Assembly: GCA_963844575.1 (NCBI GenBank)
Contig: CAWJOU010000005.1
Location: 992,001 to 1,056,000 of the forward strand
Length of the DNA: 64,000 nucleotides
Reading direction: 5' to 3'
From: DASZUK01 sp963844575
GTDB taxonomy: Bacteria; Actinomycetota; Acidimicrobiia; Acidimicrobiales; RAAP-2
Positions 41,198-49,444 of the stretch are shown piece after piece. Position numbers and translations under genes: made by a program. Positions within the stretch are counted from its first letter, which is position 1; each line of letters begins with the position of its first letter. The notes below the pieces were generated by a model. It was not told where the DNA came from. It ran no database searches and worked only from the letters and a program-made list of their open reading frames with translations.

Positions 41198-42400
41198 ATG
41201 GCACGCGATCAGGTTGAACTCGAGCAGGCGATCGGCGCGGTGGTCGACCCGGAGCTCGACCTGTCATTGCACGAGATGGGCGCGGTCCGATCCGTCCGGG
41301 CCCGCCGGCGCCGGGCCGAGGTCAGCCTCGTCCTGCCGGTCGCGGCGTGGCCCGGCCAGGACCACCTGCGCGACGCCGTCCAGGCCGCGGCCGAGGCGGC
41401 CGGAGCCGACGACGTGGCCGTCGACGTCGGCGTGATGGACGACGCCGAGCGCGCCGCCCTGCGCGGCCGGCTGCGGCAGGACATGGAGGGGCCGGACGAC
41501 GGTGCGGCCGGGAACGGGAACGGCGACGAAGGGCACGGCGACCGCGGCCACGGCGGCCACGACCATGGTGGCGAGCCGGCGACGCCCCGGTTCCTGCAGG
41601 CCGGATCGCGGACCCGGCTGATCGGCGTCTCGTCGGGGAAGGGCGGCGTCGGCAAGTCGTCGGTGACGGTCAATCTGGCCGTCGCGCTTGCCCGGCTCGG
41701 TCACCGCGTCGGCATCCTCGACGCTGACGTCTACGGGTTCTCGGTCCCGAAGATGCTCGGGGCCGATCGCGACCCGATCGTCCTCGGCGACCTCGTCATC
41801 CCGACGACCGCCCACGGCGTCCGGGTGCTGTCGATGGGCTTCTTCGTCCCCGACGACCAGCCGGTGATCTGGCGAGGCCCGATGCTGCACAAGGCGATCG
41901 AGCAGTTCCTCGGCGACGCCTACTGGGGCGAGCCGGACCTCCTGCTCGTTGACATGCCGCCGGGGACCGGCGACGTCACGTTGTCGTTGGCCCAGGTGAT
42001 GCCCCGGTCAGAGATCCTCGTCGTCACGACGCCCCAGCCGGCCGCCCAGCGGGTGGCCCAGCGATCGGCCTACGCGGCCCGCAAGCTCCGGCTCTCCGTC
42101 CGCGGTGTCATCGAGAACATGAGCTGGTTCACCGGCGACGACGGGACGCGCTACGAGCTGTTCGGCCGCGGCGGCGGACAGGCGCTGGCCGACGACCTCG
42201 GCGTGCCGCTGCTCGCCCAGCTCCCGCTCGTCCCGGCGCTGCGCCAGGGCGGCGACGACGGCCGACCGATTGTGGTCGCCGAACCAGACAGCGACGTCGC
42301 GATGGCCTTCGACGCGCTGGCTCGCCGTCTGGCCGCGCTCGGGCCGGCCCGCGTCTACCGACGCGAGCTGGCCGTCCGCCAGAGCGCGCCGACCGACTGA
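41198..42400 (+). CDS. mrp: Mrp/ApbC-type Fe-S cluster carrier ATPase
   Basis: A 400-residue P-loop protein. An N-terminal MIP18-like domain (1-95) is joined by a Gly/His-rich linker (GHGDRGHGGHDHGG, near 110-124) to the ATPase domain. The deviant Walker A is SSGKGGVGKSSV near 147, switch motifs ILDADVYG and VDMPPGTGD follow. Mrp/ApbC in Proteobacteria carries a CXXC after ENMS for the cluster; here the text is ENMSWFTGDDGTRYELFG with no Cys, as in many actinobacterial copies. The His-rich linker could bind metal, which is speculative. Its partner genes sufR-like and nifS-like are divergent. Confidence 0.92.
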   Translation: MARDQVELEQAIGAVVDPELDLSLHEMGAVRSVRARRRRAEVSLVLPVAAWPGQDHLRDAVQAAAEAAGADDVAVDVGVMDDAERAALRGRLRQDMEGPDDGAAGNGNGDEGHGDRGHGGHDHGGEPATPRFLQAGSRTRLIGVSSGKGGVGKSSVTVNLAVALARLGHRVGILDADVYGFSVPKMLGADRDPIVLGDLVIPTTAHGVRVLSMGFFVPDDQPVIWRGPMLHKAIEQFLGDAYWGEPDLLLVDMPPGTGDVTLSLAQVMPRSEILVVTTPQPAAQRVAQRSAYAARKLRLSVRGVIENMSWFTGDDGTRYELFGRGGGQALADDLGVPLLAQLPLVPALRQGGDDGRPIVVAEPDSDVAMAFDALARRLAALGPARVYRRELAVRQSAPTD

Positions 42401-42413
42401 GCCTCCCGGAGCA

Positions 42414-42435
42414 CGTCACCGAAACGTCACGCAAA
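42414..42435 (+). promoter_or_regulatory. 11-bp direct repeat resembling a PhoP (PHO) box
   Basis: CGTCACCGAAA and CGTCACGCAAA stand head to tail with an 11-bp period, about 115 bases before the PstS-like gene. PhoP in Streptomyces and Mycobacterium binds direct repeats of that period with a TCAC core. No clear -10 lies between it and the ATG at 42551. Confidence 0.4.
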
Positions 42436-42550
42436 TACGGCCGGCGGATCACCTGCCGGCTGCCGAGCGTTAACGTTGACCGGCCAACATAGAGCCACCA
42501 ATCGGTGAGTTCGTCAGCCGCGAGCCGAACCTTCACTCCCAGGGAGAGCA

Positions 42551-44686
42551 ATGAAGAAGTTCCTCGCCGGCGCGACGTTGGTCGCGGCCATCGGCCTGGT
42601 CGCGGCAATCGTCCTGAGGGGCACCCTCGCCCTGGGCGCCACCCCAGCCGGGGCCAGCAACGTGCAGGTGACGTCGGCCGGGTCGTTCACGACCTACCAG
42701 CTGATGCACGCCCTGTTCCCGACCTCGATCAACAACCTGCTGCCCGGCGGCACCACAGCCCATCAGACGATCGCCGCCACAGCCACACTGTGCACAGGCG
42801 GCAAGACCTACAACTCGGGCACGCCGGCTCCCAACGGTTCGAGCGCCGGGAAGACAGCGCTGCACGCCGAGGAGATCCTGACGTCGGCGACAGCCGACAA
42901 GAAGGGCTGCATCACATTTGCCCGCTCCTCGTCGCCCCCGCAGACCAGCACAATCAGCACACACTTCGACTACTACGCCTACGCCCTCGACGGCGTGGCG
43001 CCGATGGTCGGGACCAACGCCGGCGGCTCGGTGACCAGCCCGGCGGCCTTCACACTGACTGAGCTCCGGGACATCTACCACTGCACCACTGGCCACACCA
43101 CATGGGCGTCGCTCGGCGGCTCGACCGGGACCATCATCCGGTTCTGGCCGCAGTCGGGGTCGGGTACCCGTTCGGTGTTCACAGGCATGCTCGGCTTCAC
43201 ACCGGCCAAGACGGCGACAAAGGGCACATGTGCCACGCCGGCCATCACAGTGTTCACAGTCGGCGGCACGAAGGTGACAAACGAGGAGAACACAGAGAGC
43301 GGCCTGGTGTACGCCACAAAGGTGCTGCACGACACAGTCAAGGACGCCATCTTCATCTACTCGGCCGGGAAGTTCGTCTCCCAGTGGAACAACATCACAG
43401 AGTACGGACCGACGGGGCACAACCGGATCAGCGGCTCGGTGACCGGCAACTTCACATCGACCAACGTGGAGTACGCCAGCTTCCGGCTGCGCAAGACCAC
43501 AGGCGCCACAACAGCCACCGGGGCTGCCCAGAAGTTCGTGAACTTCACGGCGACAACATCGGGCCGGACAACATTCAAGGCGGGGGTCAACACCGCCACG
43601 GTGACCGAGGCCAACGAGTGGTACTCGCACATCCCGGCGACCGCCGACCCGGCCAAGACATCGGTCAGCCGGATCCCCGGCGTCCGCTACGTCTACAACG
43701 TCTGTGACACAAAGACCCCGGGCTACAGCACCTGCAAGGCCCTGGTCGGGTTCGACAACCAGAACCACGCCCAGACCGGCACCCAGACAACAGGGCTCGG
43801 CACCAAGAGCCGGCTCTGTGCCGGAGACGACGCCGCCACCATCGGGGCCCAGGGCTTCGTCACCCTGACCCGGGTCGGCAAGCCGCGGGGCACCACATCG
43901 TCCAACCTGGCCAGCGCCACCTGCCGGGAGTTCCCGGGGAAGAACTACCCCGGTCTCGGCACGGCCAAGTCCTGGACGTTCAACACATGGGTGAACCCGA
44001 CAGGGTCGACCGGCGACGCCGATGCCGCCTACACCGAACAGCCCGGCTATCCGGCCATCAACAACACAGGGACAACGCTCCCCGTGACGACCGCGGCCGT
44101 CGGCGACGTCATGCTCGTCATGGCGCACACCGCCCCGTCGTCGGGAACCTCCGACGTCAGCTCGATCACCGACAGCAACAGCCGCATCACCTGGCAGGCG
44201 GCCAAGTCGACCGGGTTCACAAACCACCCGAGCGGCGACGCCATCGAGATCTGGTACGGCGTCGTCAAGAGCGTCGGCCCCACGACGATCGACGTCCACT
44301 GGTCCGGCACAACGTTCGACCACTTCGTCTGGGCCGACGAATGGAAGTCGGTCCTCGGTGCGAACGTCTCGTGGTCGGTCGTGTCGTCGGGGATCAAGAA
44401 CTCCAGCGTCGGGACGGGCACGACGTGCGCGTACCCGACGCTCACCTCTGGTTCGGCCGGCGGCCTCTACTGGGGCTGGGCGTACGGGTCGGCCGTTGGG
44501 AGCGCTGGGGCCACTCCCGGGTTCTCGTACCACGTCACAACCGACCCGACACACGAGAACGTCCTCGTGTCCGACCCGTCGCTCGCCGACTCGACGGCCT
44601 ACACGCCGACGTTCAGCCAAGCCAAGGCGACATCCTGGTACGACGCGGCCAGCGTCATCGTCGAAGCGGTCGCCGCGAGTCCCTGA
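42551..44686 (+). CDS. Secreted PstS-like substrate-binding protein with extra C-terminal domain
   Basis: A 711-residue exported protein. The signal peptide is about 1-36 (MKKFLAGATLVAAIGL, cleavage after AGA). The first ~270 residues resemble periplasmic phosphate-binding proteins: AGSFTTYQLMHALFP, ITFARSSSPP, LDGVAPMVG, FTLTELRDIYHC and FWPQSGSGTRSVF, the last being the PstS anion loop. It is twice the usual PstS length: a Cys-containing middle part and a beta-rich end (about 500-711, GDVMLVMAHTAPSS to SVIVEAVAAS) follow. Codon use is odd: Thr is often ACA up to about 44060, unlike the neighbours. No pst transport genes adjoin it. AGGGAGAG precedes the ATG. Role may be surface phosphate capture or adhesion. 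Confidence 0.75.
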   Translation: MKKFLAGATLVAAIGLVAAIVLRGTLALGATPAGASNVQVTSAGSFTTYQLMHALFPTSINNLLPGGTTAHQTIAATATLCTGGKTYNSGTPAPNGSSAGKTALHAEEILTSATADKKGCITFARSSSPPQTSTISTHFDYYAYALDGVAPMVGTNAGGSVTSPAAFTLTELRDIYHCTTGHTTWASLGGSTGTIIRFWPQSGSGTRSVFTGMLGFTPAKTATKGTCATPAITVFTVGGTKVTNEENTESGLVYATKVLHDTVKDAIFIYSAGKFVSQWNNITEYGPTGHNRISGSVTGNFTSTNVEYASFRLRKTTGATTATGAAQKFVNFTATTSGRTTFKAGVNTATVTEANEWYSHIPATADPAKTSVSRIPGVRYVYNVCDTKTPGYSTCKALVGFDNQNHAQTGTQTTGLGTKSRLCAGDDAATIGAQGFVTLTRVGKPRGTTSSNLASATCREFPGKNYPGLGTAKSWTFNTWVNPTGSTGDADAAYTEQPGYPAINNTGTTLPVTTAAVGDVMLVMAHTAPSSGTSDVSSITDSNSRITWQAAKSTGFTNHPSGDAIEIWYGVVKSVGPTTIDVHWSGTTFDHFVWADEWKSVLGANVSWSVVSSGIKNSSVGTGTTCAYPTLTSGSAGGLYWGWAYGSAVGSAGATPGFSYHVTTDPTHENVLVSDPSLADSTAYTPTFSQAKATSWYDAASVIVEAVAASP

Positions 44687-44723
44687 TCCCACCGACTTCG
44701 CCCGGCGGTCGCCGATGATTGCG

Positions 44724-45977
44724 TCAGTCGATACCCCGCGGCAGCTTGTCCGGGTCCCAGCCCAGCACCGCCACGGCTTGGCGGAAGGCGAACCGGTCCG
44801 TCATGCCCGCGACGTACGTGACCGCGGCCCGCACCGCGTCGGGCTCGCCGGCCGACAGCCCACCCGCCTCCTGGACGGCTGGGATGGTGTTCGGTCGGTC
44901 CGCGTAGTGGTCGACGAGGGCCCGCAGGACCGCTATGACCGCGGCGCCCTGGGCCACCGACGCCTCCCGGAGGTAGACGTGCTCGTAGTTGCCGGTACGG
45001 AAGGCAGCGAGGGCCTCAGCCATCGGCTCGGCCATCCCGATGCGGCCCGTCGTGAGGATCGTGTCGACCATGGCGTCGACGAACGCCCCCAACTGGCTGC
45101 TGCGGCGCTCGCCGCACCGTTCCCGGACGATCGCCGGCAGGCCGGACGGGGCGACGATGCCGGCCAGGACGGCGTCCTCCCAGTCGTGGCAGACGTAGGC
45201 GATCCGATCCGCCCAGCTCACCACCTCGCCCTCGGCGGTGGCCGGAGCCGGGCGCGACCAGCTGTGGTTGCGGATGCCGTCCGCCGTCTCGGCGCACAGG
45301 TTGAGAGAGGTCAACGAGACGTCCGCTCCCCAGCAGGCGTGGTCGAACCCTTCGGGCAGGTAGGGGTCGAGGGCGTCCTCGCTGGCGTGCCCGCCCGGCC
45401 CGTGCCCGCAGTCGTGCCCGAGGGCGATCGCCTCGGTCAGCGCGACGTTCAGGCGGCAGGCCCGGGCGACGCTCGTCGCCACCTGCGCGACCTCGAGCGC
45501 GTGGGTCAGCCGCGTCCGCTGGTGGTCTTCCGGGAAGACGAATACCTGCGTCTTGCCCGACAGCCGACGGAAGGCCGTCGCGTGCAGGATCCGGTCCCGG
45601 TCCCGCTCGAAGCAGGTCCGCCACTCGTCCGGCTCCTCTGGCCGGGCCCGTCGGCCGCCGCCGCCGGCTCGGGCGGCCCCGCGGACGAGGAGGCGGTCCT
45701 CGTCCTCCTCGCGGACTTCCCGGGTCATGCCAGCGCCGAAGGCCGGACCGGACCGGACAGCCGAGCCCATAGAGGCTCCGTCGGCCACCGCTTCCACCCT
45801 GGAGCGGGAGTCGGCGTGCGCCACCCGCACCCACCCGTCGTCACCGCCGGCGGGGTGACCCTCCCCGTCCGGGCCGAACCCCTGCATCGTCGCCGCCCAG
45901 CGCCGTCCCCGATTGGTGGGACCCCGGTCGGTAAGGCTCGGTTCCGTCGGCGGCTCGATCGGCGGGCCATCCGGCAT
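44724..45977 (-). CDS. dgt: dGTP triphosphohydrolase-like HD protein
   Basis: A 417-residue HD-domain phosphohydrolase of the dGTPase-like family. Marks are CFERDRDRILHATAFRRLSGKTQVF, the metal His in RLTHALEVAQV, the HD pair in IALGHDCGHGPGGHASE and the late Asp in SWADRIAYVCHDWED. It would cut dNTP to nucleoside and tripolyphosphate, setting dNTP pools. The N-terminal ~110 residues are variable and Gly/Arg-rich, so the start is uncertain; the ATG at 45977 is the first of several. The residues HDCGHGPGGH vary from the common HDLGHPPFGH. Confidence 0.87.
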   Translation of the reverse strand: MPDGPPIEPPTEPSLTDRGPTNRGRRWAATMQGFGPDGEGHPAGGDDGWVRVAHADSRSRVEAVADGASMGSAVRSGPAFGAGMTREVREEDEDRLLVRGAARAGGGGRRARPEEPDEWRTCFERDRDRILHATAFRRLSGKTQVFVFPEDHQRTRLTHALEVAQVATSVARACRLNVALTEAIALGHDCGHGPGGHASEDALDPYLPEGFDHACWGADVSLTSLNLCAETADGIRNHSWSRPAPATAEGEVVSWADRIAYVCHDWEDAVLAGIVAPSGLPAIVRERCGERRSSQLGAFVDAMVDTILTTGRIGMAEPMAEALAAFRTGNYEHVYLREASVAQGAAVIAVLRALVDHYADRPNTIPAVQEAGGLSAGEPDAVRAAVTYVAGMTDRFAFRQAVAVLGWDPDKLPRGID

Positions 45978-46072
45978 GCCACCAGTGTGCCGCGTGCCTG
46001 TATCGTCGGAGGTGCCATGTCGACGGCACCGGGCCACCGCCCGGTTGCCCCGGGACCGAGGAGCCTCACCGA

Positions 46073-46309
46073 GTGGACGTACGTATCGGAATCGTCCAGA
46101 CCCCCAAGGAGCTGGAGGTCGAGCTCGGTGACGACGCCGACCGGGACAAGGTCCTGGCCGACATCGAGTCGGCCCTCGGCGGGACCGACGGCGTGCTCTG
46201 GTTGACCGACCGCCGCGGCCGCCGGGTGGCCGTGCCGGTGGCCAAGGTCGCCTACGTCGAGGTCGGCGCCCCGGTGAACGAGCGCCGCGTGGGGTTCGGC
46301 GCCCCCTGA
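46073..46309 (+). CDS. DUF3107 family protein
   Basis: A 78-residue protein of the actinobacteria-specific DUF3107 family (related to the mycobacterial TB9.4 protein). It reads VRIGIVQTPKELEVELG at the start and DRRGRRVAVPVAKVAYVEVG at the end, suggesting a small beta-sheet protein. Function unknown. Start GTG 46073 matches the family N terminus. An out-of-frame ATG at 46017 with GGAGG in front could start a 62-residue overlapping peptide; I do not count it as a gene. Confidence 0.85.
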   Translation: MDVRIGIVQTPKELEVELGDDADRDKVLADIESALGGTDGVLWLTDRRGRRVAVPVAKVAYVEVGAPVNERRVGFGAP

Positions 46310-46367
46310 CCGTCTTCCCGGCGGCTTCCCCGGCGGCCGTGACCGGTCCGCCGGCCGGGAGGGCTCG

Positions 46368-47324
46368 GTGGTGACCGCCCCCGGTCTCTTGGACCTGCGG
46401 CTCGTCTTCGTCACCGGCAAGGGCGGCGTCGGCAAGACGACCGTCGCCGCCGCGCTGGCCCAGCTCGCCGCCGAGCGCGGCCAGCGGGTGCTGGCCTGCG
46501 AGGTCGACGCCAAGGGCGACCTCTCGTCGCTCTTCGAGGCCCCGCCGACCGGGTTCACCGAGCGCGAGATCGCGCCCGGCGTCTTCGCCATGTCGATGGA
46601 CACCGAGGCGTCGCTCCGGGAGTACCTCAAGCTCAACCTGAAGATCCCGGTCGTCGGCCGGATCGGGCCGCTGGCCAAGGCGTTCGACTTCGTCGCCACC
46701 GCCGCGCCGGGCGTGCGGGAGATCCTGACCGTCGGCAAGCTCTGCTACGAGGTCCGCGAAGGCCACTACGACCTCGTCGTCGTCGATGCGCCGGCCACCG
46801 GCCACATCGTCAGCCAGCTCGCCGCCCCCCAGGCCATCAACGACCTCGTCAAGGTCGGCCTCATCCGGACCCAGACCGACTGGATGCTCGACATCCTCTC
46901 CGACCCGACCCGGACCGGGCTCGTCGCGGTGACGACGCCCGAGGAGATGCCGGTCGCCGAGACGCTCGAGCTGGCCGACCGGGTGGCCGCGGAGACGACG
47001 GTCCGCCTCTCCGGTGTCGTCGTCAACCGGGTGCTGCCCGAGCTGTTCGGTCGTCACGAAGAAGAGGTCTTCGACCAGCTGACCGACCCGGCCGGCACCG
47101 AACGCCTGGCCGAACTCGTCGGCGGTGACGTCGGGCCGGTGATCGAGGGCGCGCGGCTCGCCGTCACGATGCGCCGGACCCGGGCCGAGCACCTGCAGCG
47201 GCTACGCGAGGGGCTCGATCAGACCGTGCCGGTGCTCTACCTGCCCTACCTGTTCACGCGGGCCCACGGGTTGCGGACGACCCGCCAGGTTGCGGCGTCG
47301 CTCGGCGAGGAGCTCGGGTTCTGA
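46368..47324 (+). CDS. ArsA/Get3-family ATPase (first of pair)
   Basis: A 318-residue ATPase with the deviant Walker A VTGKGGVGKTTVAAAL (16-31), switch I DAKGDLSSLFE and switch II VVVDAPATGH. Actinobacteria often carry two such genes side by side (for example Rv3679-Rv3680 of M. tuberculosis), thought to form a hetero-complex linked to membrane or metabolite stress rather than arsenite. No arsenic genes are nearby. GGGAGGG is 7 bases before the GTG. Its TGA overlaps the second ATPase start (TGATG). Confidence 0.88.
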   Translation: MVTAPGLLDLRLVFVTGKGGVGKTTVAAALAQLAAERGQRVLACEVDAKGDLSSLFEAPPTGFTEREIAPGVFAMSMDTEASLREYLKLNLKIPVVGRIGPLAKAFDFVATAAPGVREILTVGKLCYEVREGHYDLVVVDAPATGHIVSQLAAPQAINDLVKVGLIRTQTDWMLDILSDPTRTGLVAVTTPEEMPVAETLELADRVAAETTVRLSGVVVNRVLPELFGRHEEEVFDQLTDPAGTERLAELVGGDVGPVIEGARLAVTMRRTRAEHLQRLREGLDQTVPVLYLPYLFTRAHGLRTTRQVAASLGEELGF

Positions 47325-48506
47325 TGGTCGCCGACCGGCCGTCGCCCCGCGAGGGTTCCCTCGACGGCCTGCTCGCCGCCAAGGAGATCGTCGTCGCGTG
47401 CGGCCCCGGCGGCGTCGGCAAGACGACGACCGCGGCCGCGCTCGCCGCGATGGCCGCCTGCCACCACGGCGGCAAGGTGCTCGTGCTGACGATCGACCCC
47501 GCCCGTCGGCTGGCCGACGCGCTCGGGCCTGTCCGGCACCGGGCTCGGGAACACTGAGCGACGGATCCCCGACGACGTCTTCCGGTCGGCCGGCGCCACC
47601 CCCCGCGGCGAGCTGTGGGCGGCGATGCTCGACACCAAGGAGAGCTGGGACGCCCTCGTCCGGCGGCACGCCCCCGACGACGAGACCCGCGAGCAGATCC
47701 TCGCCAACCCGCTTTACCAGAACATCGCCGGCCGGTTCGTCCAGAGCCACGACTACATCGCCATGGAGCGGCTCTACGAGATCCACGCGGAGGGCAACTA
47801 CGACCTGATCGTCGTCGACACGCCGCCCACTCGCAACGCCCTCGACTTCCTCGACGCCCCCCAGCGGATGGCCGACTTCTTCTCCAGCCGACTGCTCCGC
47901 TGGCTGATCGTCCCGTACCGATCCCGGCTCGTCAACGTGGCCTCCCGGCCCTTCTACCAGGTCGCCGACCGCATCCTCGGCACGCAGTTCCTGGCGGACA
48001 TCGCCGAGTTCTTCATCCTCTTCCAGTCGATGTACGACGGCTTCGTCGAGCGAGCCGAGTCCGTGACCCGGCTGCTCGCGGACCGCCGGACGACGTTCAT
48101 GGTCGTCTCCACCCTCGAGACGACGCCGATGCGGGAGGCCGAGTTCTTCGCCCGCGAGCTCGTCCGACGCCAGCTCCACCTCGGTGCGATCGTCCTCAAC
48201 AAGGTCCTCCCCGCGTACTTCCGCGACCCCGCGGCCGCCCGGGTCGCCGAGACCGTCCGGGACCGGGCCGACGAGTTGGCCGCCGCGCTGGCCGCCGCGC
48301 TGCCGACCGACCCGGCCCAGACCCGCCGCGTCCTCGAGGAAGTCGCCGACAGCTTTCTCAACTTCCGTGTCGTCGCCCGCCGGGAGGCCGAGCAGCAGGC
48401 CGAGCTGGCCACCAGTCCCGACGTGCTCGCGACCGTGCCGTTCTTCGACGCCGACATCTACGACATGGCCGGGCTCCTGCGGCTCGGTGGCAGGATCTGG
48501 GACTGA
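47324..48506 (+). CDS. ArsA/Get3-family ATPase (second of pair), apparent frameshift
   Basis: Paralogue of the preceding gene. Walker A is ACGPGGVGKTTTAAAL near 26. The frame breaks at GGG 47525-47527: the literal reading ends at 47557, but removing one G gives LADALGLSGTGLGNTERR and continues through RSAGATPRGELWAAMLDTKE to VVDTPPTRNALDFLDAP (switch II) and the stop at 48506, about 393 residues. All downstream motifs are well kept. This looks like a base-calling insertion in a G run rather than decay. Its stop is 2 bases from the PHP gene. Confidence 0.85.
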
Positions 48507-48508
48507 CG

Positions 48509-49444
48509 ATGCTCGACTACCACCTGCACCTGTGGCCGCACGACGAGCGGGAGACCCCGCTCGTCCTCGACCAGATCGCCGCGTACTGTGAACGGGCCCA
48601 GGCCGCCGGCGTCGTCGAGATCGCCCTGACCGAGCACCTGTTCCGGTTCACCCAGGCTGACGAGCTTCTCCGGGGCTTCTGGGACGACGACGAGCCGTCA
48701 CCGGCGCTCCGGACGTCGATGGCCGACTACTGGGACTTCCACGTCGGCGCCGACCTCGACGCCTACACGGAGACCGTGCTCGCGGCCAAGCAGGCCGGTC
48801 TACCCGTCGTCATGGGCCTCGAGGTCGACTACTACCGCGGCCGGATGGACCAGGTGGCCGAGCTGCTGGCCGGCTACCCGTTCGACGTCCTCATCGGCTC
48901 GGTCCACTGGATCGGGGCGTGGCGGTTCGACGACCTCGACGACGGCCCGTCGATGGCCGAATGGTCCGCCCGGTCCGTCGATGCCTGCTGGGACGCCTAC
49001 ACCGAGGCCATCGAGGAGCTCGCGGCCACCCGGACGTGCGACGTCCTCGCCCACCCCGACCTGATCAAGGTGACCGGTCGCCGCCCCGACAGCCCCCGCG
49101 AGTGGTGGGACCGGCTGGCCGAGGCCGCCAAGGTCAACGGCACCGCCGCCGAGCTCTCCTCGGCCGGCTGGCGCAAGCCCGTGGCCGAGCCGTACCCGGC
49201 CGAGCCCCTGCTGGCCCGGTTCGCCGCCCATGGCGTCCCGTTCACCACCGCCTCCGACGCCCACCGCCTCGACCACGTCGCCGACCGGTCCGCCGACCTC
49301 CGGGCTCTTCTCGACTCGATCGGCGTCGACCGTCTTCAGGGCTATCGCCGTCGCGTTCCCCATACGGTTCCCCTTGGGCCGCCTCTCGGCCCGCCTCTCG
49401 GGCCGTCGGGGGCCCCGACCCAGCCGGTGAAGGGAGTGGGGTAG
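48509..49444 (+). CDS. PHP-domain histidinol-phosphatase-like protein
   Basis: A 311-residue metal-dependent phosphoesterase. Metal ligands are DYHLHLWPHD at the start, ALTEHLF near 42, GSVHWIG near 134, LAHPDLIK near 185 and TASDAHR near 250, the full PHP set of the HisK/HisJ type. Histidinol phosphate is possible but no his genes are near, so a general phosphatase is equally likely. The C terminus has a threefold LGPP repeat. The ATG is 2 bases after the second ArsA gene and its TAG overlaps the pdtaS GTG. Confidence 0.87.
   Translation: MLDYHLHLWPHDERETPLVLDQIAAYCERAQAAGVVEIALTEHLFRFTQADELLRGFWDDDEPSPALRTSMADYWDFHVGADLDAYTETVLAAKQAGLPVVMGLEVDYYRGRMDQVAELLAGYPFDVLIGSVHWIGAWRFDDLDDGPSMAEWSARSVDACWDAYTEAIEELAATRTCDVLAHPDLIKVTGRRPDSPREWWDRLAEAAKVNGTAAELSSAGWRKPVAEPYPAEPLLARFAAHGVPFTTASDAHRLDHVADRSADLRALLDSIGVDRLQGYRRRVPHTVPLGPPLGPPLGPSGAPTQPVKGVG

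Noticed and set aside
46017..46205. Possible 62-codon gene with GGAGG before its ATG
   Set aside because: It overlaps DUF3107 in another frame over most of its length and has no recognisable features; the ribosome site may serve a leader only.
46368..48506. Arsenite pump ATPases
   Set aside because: No arsenic genes nearby and no paired Cys motif seen; family name kept only for fold.
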